Assembly (NCBI RefSeq): GCF_900249755.1
Contig: NZ_LT976853.1
Location: 1,644,575 to 1,708,574, forward strand
DNA length: 64,000 bases
Source of the DNA: Cupriavidus taiwanensis
Lineage (GTDB): Bacteria > Pseudomonadota > Gammaproteobacteria > Burkholderiales > Burkholderiaceae
Reading direction: 5' to 3'
In this document: positions 44,020 through 53,112 of the stretch, piece after piece
How positions within the stretch are numbered: the stretch's first letter is position 1
How the letters are laid out: the number at the start of each line of letters is the position of its first letter
Made by a program: the position numbers and the translations under genes
The notes under the pieces: generated by a model
Database searches by the model: none
Told to the model about the DNA's origin: nothing
The model's input: only the letters and a program-made list of their open reading frames with translations

Positions 44020-44835
44020 TCAGAACACTTCCCACCAGGACTTGTCCTTGCGGCGTGCGCCGTACTTGATGAAGTCGCTCTCCGGGAAGTTCTTCTCCAT
44101 CACGCGCGCGGTGTCGTCGCGCAGGTCTTTCATGCCCATCGCGTCGTACGAGCGGATCATGATGTACAGCGCTTCTTCGTTGGCCGGTGCGCCGTCGTAG
44201 TCCTTCAGCGACTGCTGGGCGCGATTGACGGCGGCCAGGTAGGCGCCGCGCCGGAAGTAGTAGCGCGCGGCATGCACTTCATGCTGGGCCAGCGAGTTGA
44301 CGATGTACTGCATGCGCAGCGTGGCGTCGGGCGTGTACTTGCTTTCCGGGTAGCGCGTGATCAGCGTATGGAAGGCGTCGTAGGCGGCGCGCGCGGCCTT
44401 GGGGTCGCGCTCGCTCAGGTCCTGCCCGGAGAAGCGGCCGAGCCAGCCGAGGTTGTCGTTGAAGTTGATCAGCCCCTTCAGGTAGTAGGCGTAATCGATG
44501 TTGGGGTGGTTCGGGTGCAGCTGGATGAAGCGGTCCACCGCTGCCAGCGCCGCCGCGGTTTCGCCATCCTTGTAGTTGGCGTAGGCGGTGTCGATCTGCG
44601 CCTGCTGCGCATAGCGGCCGAACGGATAGCGGCCTTCGAGCTTTTCATACAGCTTGACGGCGCGGGTGTAGTCGCCGCCATCCAGGGCATCCTTGGCTTC
44701 CGAATATAATTTGTTGGCCGACCAGCCAGCGGTCTCGTCGGGCTGGTCCGCGAGCAGGCCGCATGCAGACAGCATGACGCAGCCGCCTGCGAGCAGAACC
44801 GCTCCTATTGTCGTGCGCCAGCGCGCGCGTTTCAT
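44020..44835 (-). CDS. bamD: Outer membrane protein assembly factor BamD (lipoprotein)
   Basis: A 271-residue outer-membrane lipoprotein of the BAM complex that helps insert beta-barrel proteins. Lipobox VMLSAC with the acylated Cys at residue 25. The mature part is five TPR-like repeats ([47 protein letters not shown] is repeat 1-2 in style; I cite it by region, residues about 45-90). ATG at 44835 is preferred; upstream ATG at 44850 is possible. A perfect TATAAT (minus strand 44895-44890) lies about 55 bp upstream and inside the start region of rluD. Confidence 0.93.
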   Translation of the reverse strand: MKRARWRTTIGAVLLAGGCVMLSACGLLADQPDETAGWSANKLYSEAKDALDGGDYTRAVKLYEKLEGRYPFGRYAQQAQIDTAYANYKDGETAAALAAVDRFIQLHPNHPNIDYAYYLKGLINFNDNLGWLGRFSGQDLSERDPKAARAAYDAFHTLITRYPESKYTPDATLRMQYIVNSLAQHEVHAARYYFRRGAYLAAVNRAQQSLKDYDGAPANEEALYIMIRSYDAMGMKDLRDDTARVMEKNFPESDFIKYGARRKDKSWWEVF

Positions 44836-44867
44836 GCTCTGCAATTGCATGGGCAATCGTATCCCGG

Positions 44868-46133
44868 ATGAAGAAAAATAGCGTCAAGCATTATAGCCCA
44901 AGCCCCCAGCCCAACCCGGAAGCCGGAGATGGCGTGGGAGGACTGCCACCCGAACGGGTGCGCGCCGCCGCGGCAGTGGCCGATTTCGAGGCCGGCGCGG
45001 AGGAATTCGACGAGGCGGCCGAGGCCTCGCCCGTCGGTGCCGAGCCGGCCGTGACCCTGTCGCTGGAGGTCGACAGCGCCGCGCATGGGGAGCGTCTCGA
45101 TAAATTGCTGGCGCGTCACTTCAGCGAGTTTTCGCGCAGCCGCCTGCAGCAATGGATCGAAAGCGGCGCGGTGCGCGTCGACGGCCAGGTGCGCCGTCCG
45201 CGCGATGCGGTGCAGATGGGCAACCGCATCGAGATCCAGCCGCAGGCCGCTCCCGAATCATCGGCCTTCGCGCCGGAAGACGTGCCGCTGGACGTGGTCT
45301 ACGAAGACGACACCCTGCTGGTGATCGACAAGCCCGCCGGGCTGGTGGTGCATCCGGCTGCCGGCAACTGGAGCGGCACCGTGCTCAACGGCCTGCTGCA
45401 CCGCTACCCGGGCGCCGCGTCGCTGCCGCGCGCGGGCATCGTGCACCGGCTCGACAAGGAAACCTCGGGGCTGATGGTGGTGGCGCGCACGCTGACCGCG
45501 CAGACCGACCTGGTGCGGCAGCTGCAGGCGCGCACCGTCAAGCGCACGTATATCGCGCTGGTGTGGGGCCGCACCTATGACGAAGGCACCATCGACGCGC
45601 CGATCGGCCGCGATCCGCGCGAGCGCACGCGCATGGCGGTCGTGCATACCGCCAGCGGCAAGCCGTCGCGCACGCATTTCCGCACGCTGGCCACGGTGCC
45701 GCTGGGGCGGGGCTTCGTGTCGATGGTGATGTGCAAGCTCGAGACCGGCCGCACCCACCAGATCCGCGTGCATTTCGAATCGATCGGCCATCCGCTGGTG
45801 GGCGATCCGGTTTACTTCCGTGCCACCCAGCGCGGCCAGCGTCCCGCGATCCGCGTGCCGCTGCCGGTGCCCTACGCGCGCCAGGCGCTGCATGCGTACC
45901 AGCTCGGCCTGGTGCATCCGGCCACCGGCAAGCACATGTCATGGACCGCGCAGCCGCCCGCAGACCTGCAGGCGCTGATCGATGCGCTGGACTTTGAAAG
46001 CGCGCAGGCCGATGACGAGGACGAGGCCTGGGACGAAGTGTGGGAGGGCGGCGAAGCGCAATGGGAATACGCCGGCGAGGTTGACGACGACGATGACGAT
46101 GACGACGGTGACGCCGATGCGCGCGGCGCCTGA
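44868..46133 (+). CDS. rluD: 23S rRNA pseudouridine synthase RluD
   Basis: Up to 421 residues; makes pseudouridines 1911, 1915 and 1917 in helix 69 of 23S rRNA. S4 RNA-binding domain ([32 protein letters not shown]) precedes the catalytic domain with [10 protein letters not shown], the catalytic Asp at about residue 196. The C-terminal tail is very acidic with eight consecutive Asp. The N-terminal 22 residues look untidy; GTG at 44934 with GGAGA upstream is a credible alternative start giving about 399 residues. It is divergent from bamD and overlaps pgeF by 17 bp. Confidence 0.92.
   Translation: MKKNSVKHYSPSPQPNPEAGDGVGGLPPERVRAAAAVADFEAGAEEFDEAAEASPVGAEPAVTLSLEVDSAAHGERLDKLLARHFSEFSRSRLQQWIESGAVRVDGQVRRPRDAVQMGNRIEIQPQAAPESSAFAPEDVPLDVVYEDDTLLVIDKPAGLVVHPAAGNWSGTVLNGLLHRYPGAASLPRAGIVHRLDKETSGLMVVARTLTAQTDLVRQLQARTVKRTYIALVWGRTYDEGTIDAPIGRDPRERTRMAVVHTASGKPSRTHFRTLATVPLGRGFVSMVMCKLETGRTHQIRVHFESIGHPLVGDPVYFRATQRGQRPAIRVPLPVPYARQALHAYQLGLVHPATGKHMSWTAQPPADLQALIDALDFESAQADDEDEAWDEVWEGGEAQWEYAGEVDDDDDDDDGDADARGA
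44890..44895 (-). promoter_or_regulatory. -10 element (TATAAT) for bamD
   Basis: A consensus TATAAT preceded by GGGC on the minus strand, about 55 bp before the bamD ATG. No strong -35 is seen. It overlaps the 5' end of rluD if that gene starts at 44868, which argues for the later rluD start at 44934. Confidence 0.5.
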
Positions 46134-46920
46134 TCCCGCCTGGCTGGTCCCCGACTGGCCGGCGCCGGCGCGCGTGCGCGCGCTGTCGACCACGCGCCAG
46201 GGCGGGGTCAGCCAGGGGCCTTACGGGCTGGCCGGCGGCATGCCGGGCGGCCTGAACCTGGGCACCCACGTCGGCGATGATCCGGCCGACGTGGCGCGCA
46301 ACCGCGCACGGCTGGCCGCATGCCTGCCGTCGATGCCGCAATGGCTGGAGCAGGTGCATGGCTGCGCGGTCGCCACCGCCGACCATGTCGCGGCAGCGAG
46401 CGGCAACGTGCCGCAGGCCGATGCCAGCCTGGCGATTGCGCCGGGCCACGTCTGCGCAGTGATGACGGCCGATTGCCTGCCGGTATTGCTGTGCGATGCG
46501 CAGGGGACGGTGGTGGGTGCCGCGCATGCGGGCTGGCGCGGCCTGTGCAACGGCGTGATCGAGGCCACGCTGGCACGGATGCAGGCAGCCGCCGGCGGCG
46601 CTGCGATGCGCTGGCTGGCCTGGCTGGGACCGGCGATCGGCCCCGATGCCTTCGAGGTGGGCGCCGAGGTGCGCGAAGCCTTTCTGGCGCAGGCACGTCC
46701 CGGCGAACAGGCCGCGGTTGCCGCGGCGTTCCGCGCCGGCGCCCCGGGCAAGTACCTTGCCGACATTTATGCGCTGGCGCGTACGCGGCTGGCGCGCGCG
46801 GGCTGCGTCGACATCCATGGCGGCGATGCCTGCACCGTGGCCGATGCCGACCGCTTCTACTCCTACCGGCGCGACGGCGTGACCGGGCGCATGGCCAGCC
46901 TGGTCTGGCTGGCCGACTGA
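46117..46920 (+). CDS. pgeF: Multicopper polyphenol oxidase-fold protein PgeF (YfiH/DUF152)
   Basis: A 267-residue YfiH protein. Family members remove misincorporated Ser from peptidoglycan precursors (PgeF) and have purine nucleoside activity. Metal-binding motifs are present: [12 protein letters not shown] with Cys, and HAGWRG with His. The ATG at 46117 lies inside the end of rluD; an in-frame ATG at 46099 is an alternative. rluD-pgeF is a common gene pair. Downstream lies the pha cluster, the same order as I remember from C. necator. Confidence 0.9.
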   Translation: MRAAPDPAWLVPDWPAPARVRALSTTRQGGVSQGPYGLAGGMPGGLNLGTHVGDDPADVARNRARLAACLPSMPQWLEQVHGCAVATADHVAAASGNVPQADASLAIAPGHVCAVMTADCLPVLLCDAQGTVVGAAHAGWRGLCNGVIEATLARMQAAAGGAAMRWLAWLGPAIGPDAFEVGAEVREAFLAQARPGEQAAVAAAFRAGAPGKYLADIYALARTRLARAGCVDIHGGDACTVADADRFYSYRRDGVTGRMASLVWLAD

Positions 46921-46965
46921 GCGGCGCGGATTTACTTGTCCGTTAATCGTCCGGTTACTCGTCCG

Positions 46966-47190
46966 TTACTCGTCCGCGCGCTTTGCCGGCTCGCTGGCCG
47001 CGGCAGCCGTCGCCGCCCGTTCGGCTTCGGCCCTGCGCCGGCGCCGGCCGGGCGTGCCCATGATGTAGAGCACCAGCGCGACCGGCGCTACCCCATACAT
47101 CAGGAAGGTGGCAACGCCCGCCACCACGTTGTGCTCGGTGATCGCCATCATCAGCGCCACGTAGAGCCAGCCTATGGCCACGATGTACAT
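46966..47190 (-). CDS. Small two-span membrane protein upstream of phaC
   Basis: A 74-residue protein with two hydrophobic segments (about residues 2-16 and 24-43) and an Arg/Glu/Ala-rich C-terminal tail with five Arg in a row (GRRRRR). Start at 47190, with AGAAGGA about 12 bp upstream. It lies on the opposite strand between pgeF and the phaC promoter. I recall an orthologue in the same place in C. necator, which supports it being a real gene. Function unknown. Confidence 0.7.
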   Translation of the reverse strand: MYIVAIGWLYVALMMAITEHNVVAGVATFLMYGVAPVALVLYIMGTPGRRRRRAEAERAATAAAASEPAKRADE

Positions 47191-47657
47191 CAGAATTTCA
47201 TCCTTCTCGACTATGCTCGGCGGCCTCGGCAGCTGCGTGCGTGGCATACCGTCCGGTAGGTCGGGCGGCGCGCGGCGCCGGGGCGGATATCCGCATTGAC
47301 AGCGCGCGCGTTGCAAGGCAACAATGGCCTCGAATGTCTCGGAATCGCTGACGATTCCCAGGTTTTTCCGGCAAGCATAACGCATGGCGCTGGCGGTCGG
47401 GCACGCGTGCCCGATCGTATTCGCCGGGTAGGCCGCCGGATAATAGGGAGCCGCTATCGGAATGGATGCAAGCCCGGCCCGCGCGTTGTGCGGCGCGGGT
47501 TCCAGGCCAGTTCCAGGGCAGATGTGCCGGCTGACCCTCCCGCTTCGGGTAGGGCGGCAGCCGGGTCCATTCGGATAGCATCTCCCCATGCAAAGTGCCG
47601 GCCAGGGCAATGCCCCGGAGCCGGTTCGAATAGTGACGGCAGAGAGACAAACTGATC
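47191..47657 (+). promoter_or_regulatory. phaC promoter and long leader
   Basis: A 467-bp non-coding region. TTGACA (47296-47301), an 18-bp spacer and AACAAT (47320-47325) match the phaC promoter that I recall from C. necator, over 300 bp before the start codon. The leader contains a perfect 18-bp palindrome at 47397-47414 and several weaker inverted repeats. AGAGAGA just before the phaC ATG is the ribosome site. The promoter for the small minus-strand gene should also lie here. Confidence 0.85.
47397..47414. repeat. 18-bp perfect palindrome in the pha leader
   Basis: TCGGGCACGCGTGCCCGA reads the same on both strands. It lies about 75 bp after the -10 box of the phaC promoter, in the transcribed leader. 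It could be a protein-binding site or form an RNA hairpin; no loop is available unless the centre opens. Confidence 0.6.
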
Positions 47658-49439
47658 ATGGCGACCGGCAAAGGTGCGGCAGCTTCCACGCAGGAAGGCA
47701 AGTCCCAACCACCCAAGTTCACGCCGGGGCCATTCGATCCAGCCACCTGGCTGGAATGGTCCCGCCAGTGGCAGGGCACTGAAGGCGACGGTCACGCGGC
47801 CGCATCCGGCATGATGGCCGGCATCCCGGGCCTCGATTCCTTGGCAGGCGTCAAGATCGCGCCGGCGCAGCTGGCCGATATCCAGCAGCGCTACATGAAG
47901 GACTTCGCCGCGCTGTGGCAGGCGCTGGCCGAGGGCAAGCCCGACGGCACCGGCCCGCTGCACGACCGCCGTTTTGCCGGCGACGCCTGGCGCAACAACG
48001 TGCCGTACCGTTATGCCGCCGCCTTCTACCTGCTCAACGCACGCGCACTGACCGAGCTTGCCGACGCCGTCGAGGCCGACGCCAAGACCCGCCAGCGCAT
48101 CCGCTTTGCGATCTCGCAGTGGGTCGATGCGATGTCGCCCGCCAACTTCCTCGCCACCAATCCAGAAGCGCAGCGCCTGCTGATCGAATCGGGCGGCGAA
48201 TCGCTGCGTGCCGGCGTGCGCAACATGATGGAAGACCTGACGCGCGGCAAGATTTCTCAAACCGACGAGACCGCTTTCGAAGTGGGCCGCAATGTCGCGG
48301 TGACCGAAGGCGCGGTGGTCTACGAGAACGAGTACTTCCAGCTGCTGCAGTACAAGCCGCTGACCGCCAAGGTCCATGCGCGCCCGCTGCTGATGGTGCC
48401 GCCCTGCATCAACAAGTACTACATCCTCGACCTGCAGCCGGAAAGCTCGCTGGTGCGGCATACGGTGGAGCAGGGCCATACGGTATTCCTGGTGTCGTGG
48501 CGCAACCCTGACGCCAGCATGGCGTCGCGCACCTGGGACGACTACATCGAGCACGCCGCCATCCGCGCCATCGAAGTCGCGCGCGACATCAGCGGCCAGG
48601 ACCAGATCAACGTGCTCGGCTTCTGCGTCGGCGGCACCATCATTTCCACCGCGCTCGCGGTGCTGGCCGCACGCGGGCAGCATCCCGCGGCCAGCCTGAC
48701 GCTGCTGACCACGCTGCTGGACTTTACCGACACCGGCATCCTCGATGTCTTCGTCGACGAGGGCCACGTGCAGTTGCGCGAAGCCACGCTGGGCGGCGGT
48801 GCCGGTGCGCCGTGCGCGCTGCTGCGCGGGCTGGAGCTGGCGAACACGTTCTCGTTCCTGCGCCCGAACGACCTGGTGTGGAACTACGTGGTCGACAACT
48901 ACCTGAAGGGCAATACCCCGGTGCCGTTCGACCTGCTGTTCTGGAACGGCGACGCGACCAACCTGCCGGGCCCGTGGTACTGCTGGTACCTGCGCCACAC
49001 CTACCTGCAGAACGACCTGAAGGTGCCCGGCAAGCTCACCGTATGCAATGTGCCGGTGGACCTGGGCAGCATCGACGTGCCGACCTATCTCTACGGCTCG
49101 CGCGAGGACCATATCGTGCCGTGGACCGCGGCCTATGCCTCGACCGCGCTGCTGAAGAACCAGCTGCGCTTCGTGCTGGGCGCGTCCGGCCATATCGCCG
49201 GCGTGATCAATCCGCCGGCGAAGAAAAAGCGCAGCCACTGGACCAACGACGCCTTGCCGGCGTCGCCGCAGCAATGGCTGGCCGGCGCCACCGAACACCC
49301 CGGCAGCTGGTGGCCGGACTGGTCGGCATGGCTGGCCAGCCATGCCGGCGCCAGGCGCGCCGCGCCAGCCGAGTACGGCAACGCGCGCTACCCTGCGATC
49401 GAACCCGCGCCTGGGCGATACGTCAAAGCCAAGGCCTGA
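47658..49439 (+). CDS. phaC: Class I poly(3-hydroxyalkanoate) synthase
   Basis: A 593-residue polymerase that joins (R)-3-hydroxybutyryl-CoA units into polyhydroxybutyrate at the granule surface. The lipase-like box GFCVGG holds the nucleophile C323; the other triad residues are D484 (REDHIVPW) and H512 (SGHIAGVINPP). These are each shifted by four from the numbers I recall for C. necator, due to extra residues (GMMAGIPG region near 50-55) at the N-terminus. PHAC_N domain about 100-270. Operon phaC-phaA-phaB follows in the canonical order. Confidence 0.98.
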   Translation: MATGKGAAASTQEGKSQPPKFTPGPFDPATWLEWSRQWQGTEGDGHAAASGMMAGIPGLDSLAGVKIAPAQLADIQQRYMKDFAALWQALAEGKPDGTGPLHDRRFAGDAWRNNVPYRYAAAFYLLNARALTELADAVEADAKTRQRIRFAISQWVDAMSPANFLATNPEAQRLLIESGGESLRAGVRNMMEDLTRGKISQTDETAFEVGRNVAVTEGAVVYENEYFQLLQYKPLTAKVHARPLLMVPPCINKYYILDLQPESSLVRHTVEQGHTVFLVSWRNPDASMASRTWDDYIEHAAIRAIEVARDISGQDQINVLGFCVGGTIISTALAVLAARGQHPAASLTLLTTLLDFTDTGILDVFVDEGHVQLREATLGGGAGAPCALLRGLELANTFSFLRPNDLVWNYVVDNYLKGNTPVPFDLLFWNGDATNLPGPWYCWYLRHTYLQNDLKVPGKLTVCNVPVDLGSIDVPTYLYGSREDHIVPWTAAYASTALLKNQLRFVLGASGHIAGVINPPAKKKRSHWTNDALPASPQQWLAGATEHPGSWWPDWSAWLASHAGARRAAPAEYGNARYPAIEPAPGRYVKAKA

Positions 49440-49448
49440 TGCCCGCGC

Positions 49449-49485
49449 GCCCGCCGGCGTGCGCCCCGCGCGGGCGCCGGCGGGC
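49449..49485 (+). promoter_or_regulatory. Stem-loop between phaC and phaA
   Basis: GCCCGCCGGCG (49449-49459) and CGCCGGCGGGC (49475-49485) form an 11-bp perfect stem with a 15-nt loop. No T-run. It may tune the ratio of synthase to the two precursor enzymes through mRNA stability. Confidence 0.65.
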
Positions 49486-49524
49486 TTGCGGGTCCCCGTT
49501 TCCATTGAGTGAGAGGACTACACC

Positions 49525-50706
49525 ATGACTGACGTTGTCATCGTATCCGCGGCCCGTACCGCGGTTGGCAAATTTGGCGGCTCGCTGGCGAAGATTCCGG
49601 CGCCGGAACTGGGTGCCGTGGTCATCAAGGCCGCGCTCGAGCGTGCCGGCATCCAGCCGGACCAGGTCAGCGAAGTGATCATGGGCCAGGTGCTGACCGC
49701 CGGCTCGGGCCAGAACCCGGCGCGCCAGGCGTCGATCAAGGCCGGGCTGCCGGCCATGGTGCCGGCCATGACCATCAACAAGGTGTGCGGCTCGGGCCTG
49801 AAGGCGGTGATGCTGGCCGCCAACGCCATCATGGCGGGCGAGGCCGAGATCGTCGTGGCCGGCGGCCAGGAGAACATGAGCGCCGCGCCGCACGTGCTGC
49901 CGGGCTCGCGCGACGGCTTCCGCATGGGCGATGCCAAGCTGGTCGACACCATGATCGTCGACGGCCTGTGGGACGTGTACAACCAGTACCACATGGGCAT
50001 CACCGCCGAGAACGTGGCCAAGGAGTACGGCATCACGCGTGAAGCGCAGGACGAATTCGCGGTGGGCTCGCAGAACAAGGCTGAAGCCGCGCAGAAGGCC
50101 GGCAAGTTCGATGAAGAAATCGTGCCGGTGCTGATCCCGCAGCGCAAGGGCGACCCGGTGGCGTTCAAGACCGACGAATTCGTGCGCCATGGCGCCACGC
50201 TGGACAGCATGGCCGGCCTCAAGCCCGCCTTCGACAAGGCCGGCACGGTGACCGCGGCCAACGCTTCGGGCCTGAACGACGGCGCCGCCGCGGTGGTGGT
50301 GATGTCGGCCGCCAAGGCCAAGGAGCTGGGCCTGACCCCGCTGGCCACCATCAAGAGCTACGCCAACGCCGGCGTGGACCCGAAGGTGATGGGCATGGGC
50401 CCGGTGCCGGCTTCCAAGCGCGCGCTGTCGCGCGCGGGCTGGACGCCGCAGGACCTGGACCTGATGGAAATCAACGAAGCCTTCGCCGCGCAGGCGCTGG
50501 CCGTGCACCAGCAGATGGGCTGGGATACCTCCAAGGTCAACGTCAACGGTGGCGCCATCGCCATCGGCCATCCGATCGGCGCGTCGGGCTGCCGTATCCT
50601 GGTGACGCTGCTGCATGAAATGAAGCGCCGCGATGCCCGCAAGGGCCTGGCGTCGCTGTGCATCGGCGGCGGCATGGGCGTGGCGCTGGCGGTCGAGCGC
50701 AGCTAA
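49525..50706 (+). CDS. phaA: Acetyl-CoA acetyltransferase (beta-ketothiolase) PhaA
   Basis: A 393-residue thiolase that condenses two acetyl-CoA into acetoacetyl-CoA. Catalytic residues are all present: C88 in [10 protein letters not shown]349 in [11 protein letters not shown] and C379 in CIGGGMG. GAGAGGA precedes the ATG. It lies 85 bp after phaC and 72 bp before phaB. A second thiolase, bktB, is encoded 5 kb downstream and prefers longer substrates. Confidence 0.98.
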   Translation: MTDVVIVSAARTAVGKFGGSLAKIPAPELGAVVIKAALERAGIQPDQVSEVIMGQVLTAGSGQNPARQASIKAGLPAMVPAMTINKVCGSGLKAVMLAANAIMAGEAEIVVAGGQENMSAAPHVLPGSRDGFRMGDAKLVDTMIVDGLWDVYNQYHMGITAENVAKEYGITREAQDEFAVGSQNKAEAAQKAGKFDEEIVPVLIPQRKGDPVAFKTDEFVRHGATLDSMAGLKPAFDKAGTVTAANASGLNDGAAAVVVMSAAKAKELGLTPLATIKSYANAGVDPKVMGMGPVPASKRALSRAGWTPQDLDLMEINEAFAAQALAVHQQMGWDTSKVNVNGGAIAIGHPIGASGCRILVTLLHEMKRRDARKGLASLCIGGGMGVALAVERS

Positions 50707-50778
50707 GAAGGTGTGTGCCGGGCGCGCGCATGGCGCGCTCCCGGCGGCAAATAACGAAAAGCCAATCAAGGAGTGGAC

Positions 50779-51519
50779 ATGACTCAGCGCATTGCGTATG
50801 TGACCGGCGGCATGGGTGGCATCGGCACCGCCATTTGCCAGCGGCTGGCCAAGGATGGCTTTCGCGTGGTGGCCGGCTGCGGCCCCAACTCGCCGCGCCG
50901 TGAGAAGTGGCTGGAGCAGCAGAAGGCCCTGGGCTTCGACTTCGTCGCCTCGGAAGGCAACGTCGCCGACTGGGACTCGACCAAGGCGGCCTTCGACAAG
51001 GTCAAGGCCGAGGTCGGCGAGGTCGATGTGCTGATCAACAATGCCGGCATCACGCGCGACGTGGTGTTCCGCAAGATGACCCGCGCCGACTGGGATGCGG
51101 TGATCGACACCAACCTGACCTCGCTGTTCAACGTCACCAAGCAGGTGATCGACGGCATGGCCGACCGCGGCTGGGGCCGCATCGTCAATATCTCGTCGGT
51201 GAACGGGCAGAAGGGCCAGTTCGGCCAGACCAACTACTCCACCGCCAAGGCCGGGCTGCACGGCTTTACCATGGCGCTGGCGCAGGAAGTGGCAACCAAG
51301 GGCGTAACGGTGAACACGGTGTCGCCGGGCTATATCGCCACCGACATGGTCAAGGCCATCCGCCAGGACGTGCTCGACAAGATCGTCGCCACGATCCCGG
51401 TGAAGCGCCTGGGCGAGCCGGAAGAGATCGCCTCGATCTGCGCCTGGCTGGCTTCGGACGAGTCCGGCTTCTCGACCGGCGCGGACTTCTCGCTCAACGG
51501 CGGCCTGCACATGGGCTGA
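50779..51519 (+). CDS. phaB: Acetoacetyl-CoA reductase PhaB (NADPH)
   Basis: A 246-residue SDR that reduces acetoacetyl-CoA to (R)-3-hydroxybutyryl-CoA. N-terminal TGGMGGIGTAICQRL is the cofactor site; catalytic S140 (NISSVNG), Y153 and K157 (NYSTAK) are intact. The ATG at 50779 has AAGGAG six bases upstream; GTG at 50773 is in frame but lies inside that site. Last gene of phaCAB. Confidence 0.98.
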   Translation: MTQRIAYVTGGMGGIGTAICQRLAKDGFRVVAGCGPNSPRREKWLEQQKALGFDFVASEGNVADWDSTKAAFDKVKAEVGEVDVLINNAGITRDVVFRKMTRADWDAVIDTNLTSLFNVTKQVIDGMADRGWGRIVNISSVNGQKGQFGQTNYSTAKAGLHGFTMALAQEVATKGVTVNTVSPGYIATDMVKAIRQDVLDKIVATIPVKRLGEPEEIASICAWLASDESGFSTGADFSLNGGLHMG

Positions 51520-51944
51520 CCTGCCGGCCCCGCGCCGGCGGCCGCGTTTTGCGGTGCAGCCAGCGCGGCGCACAAGCGGCAAATGCTGTGTTTCGCCGCC
51601 GCTTGCGCCACGGATTTCGCGGGCCGCCATGGCCCGCGAATCATTTCCAGGGGTGCGGCATTGGCATTGCGGCGCGCTGGTGTACCGGGTTTTCCTTAAG
51701 GCTCGTCGCTTTTCTTAGTGCTTTGTTGGGCATAGAATCAGGGCAGCGGCGCAGCCGGCACCATAGTCGTGCAGCATAGCCCTCGCGGGGGCGAGATGGC
51801 GGGCCGCGGCGCGCAGCCATGCGCGAACAGCCGCAAGACGGCCGGTACGATAACAGCAGATGGCGCGGGCGGTACCGATTTGCGCACTGCACCCCATGCG
51901 GTGCAGCAGCGCGCAATCAGCGACGACACAAGGACAGAGCACCG
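51520..51944 (+). promoter_or_regulatory. Region between phaB and phaR: terminator-like hairpin and phaR promoter
   Basis: 425 bp. TTCGCGGGCC-GCCAT-GGCCCGCGAA (51616-51640) is a 10-bp stem, followed by TCATTT, and probably ends the phaCAB transcript. A TAGAAT -10-like element lies at 51733-51738 (GGCATAGAATCAG), about 210 bp before phaR; no good -35. Open frames within the leader are Arg-rich shadows. Confidence 0.55.
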
Positions 51945-52496
51945 ATGGCCACGACCAAAAAAGGCGCAGAGCGACTGATCAAAAAGTATCCCAATCGCAG
52001 GCTCTACGATACCCAGACCAGCACCTACATCACCCTGGCCGACGTCAAGCAGCTGGTGATGGACACCGAGGACTTCAAGGTCGTCGACGCCAAGTCCGGT
52101 GACGAACTGACGCGCAGCATCCTGCTGCAGATCATCCTCGAAGAAGAGACCGGCGGCGTGCCGATGTTCTCCAGCGCCATGCTGTCGCAGATCATCCGCT
52201 TCTACGGCCATGCCATGCAGGGCATGATGGGCACCTACCTGGAAAAGAACATCCAGGCCTTCATCGATATCCAGAACAAGCTGGCCGAGAACTCCAAGGG
52301 CCTGTATTCCGGCGAGGCGTTCAGCCCCGACATGTGGTCGCAGTTCATGAACATGCAGGGTCCGATGATGCAGGGCATGATGAGCAACTACATCGAGCAG
52401 AGCAAGAACCTGTTCGTGCAGATGCAGGAGCAGATGCAGAACCAGGCCAAGAACATGTTCGGCACGTTCCCGTTCAACCAGCCGGACAAGAAGTAA
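51945..52496 (+). CDS. phaR: PHB synthesis repressor PhaR
   Basis: A 183-residue DNA- and PHB-binding repressor that controls phasin genes. The PHB/PHA accumulation DNA-binding domain (KKYPNRRLYDTQTSTYITLADVKQ, residues about 13-37, and continuing to about 70) is followed by a Met/Gln-rich polymer-binding part (MQGPMMQGMMSNY, QMQEQMQNQAKNMF). ATG at 51945 gives the standard length; the upstream extension is Arg-rich and not conserved-looking. Directly follows phaCAB, the standard place. Confidence 0.97.
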   Translation: MATTKKGAERLIKKYPNRRLYDTQTSTYITLADVKQLVMDTEDFKVVDAKSGDELTRSILLQIILEEETGGVPMFSSAMLSQIIRFYGHAMQGMMGTYLEKNIQAFIDIQNKLAENSKGLYSGEAFSPDMWSQFMNMQGPMMQGMMSNYIEQSKNLFVQMQEQMQNQAKNMFGTFPFNQPDKK

Positions 52497-52504
52497 CGCA
52501 GGCA

Positions 52505-52528
52505 GCGGCGGGCCAAGGCGCCCGCCGC
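52505..52528. terminator. Hairpin between convergent phaR and antidote genes
   Basis: GCGGCGGGC (52505-52513), loop CAAGGC, GCCCGCCGC (52520-52528): a 9-bp GC stem in the 54-bp convergent gap. No T-run, so termination strength is uncertain. Confidence 0.5.
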
Positions 52529-52550
52529 GCAACAGCACCCGCGCCGGCGC

Positions 52551-52841
52551 TCAGCCGGCACTCGCATGCAGGCGGATGCCAAGCGCCCGCATCACCTTCC
52601 AGATCGTCCCGAATTCCGGATTGCCTTCGCCAGACAGCGAACGGTAAAGGCTTTCGCGCGACAGGCCGGTTTCTCGGGCCAGCTGCGTCATGCCGCGGGC
52701 GCGGGCGACGACGCCGAGCGCGTAGGCAATGAAGCGATCGTCGTCGCCAGCTTCGGCCAGGCAGGCGTTCAGGTAGGCAGCGATGTCCTGCTGGTTGCGC
52801 AGTTGCGCCGCCGAGTCCCACCGGCGGGTTGGTTCTTGCAT
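52551..52841 (-). CDS. Addiction-module antidote protein (HigA/Xre-like), apparently without a toxin
   Basis: A 96-residue helix-turn-helix protein. N-terminal LRNQQDIAAYLNACLAEAGDDDRFIAYALGVVARARGM leads to the HTH (TQLARETGLSRESLYRSLSGEGNPEFGTIWKVMRALG), the pattern of putative addiction-module antidotes that normally pair with a small RelE/HigB-like toxin just upstream. I find no such toxin within 200 bp on either side. GGAG precedes the ATG; a GTG directly before it is in frame. It may be a relic or a stand-alone regulator. Confidence 0.82.
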   Translation of the reverse strand: MQEPTRRWDSAAQLRNQQDIAAYLNACLAEAGDDDRFIAYALGVVARARGMTQLARETGLSRESLYRSLSGEGNPEFGTIWKVMRALGIRLHASAG

Positions 52842-53112
52842 CACTCACTCCGGATTCAGGCTCGTCATCGAGGTGGCATCCCCCCGTCGGTCAGTAGCGT
52901 GCTGGGTTCGCTACAGCCGCGGAATCACCGATCCCCGAAAAACCGCCCCCTGCCAAAGCAGGTAGAATGCGCGCTTCGCCCCATCCGGGGCCCATGTATC
53001 GCATCTCTTCAGCGGCGGCTCAGTTTGGGACTCGCCTGATTGCCCGGCGTCCCATGTCCTGCTTTCTCCAACCTTCCTATTCGGTGCCGCTGCCCGCGGC
53101 GCGGTGCGTGCC

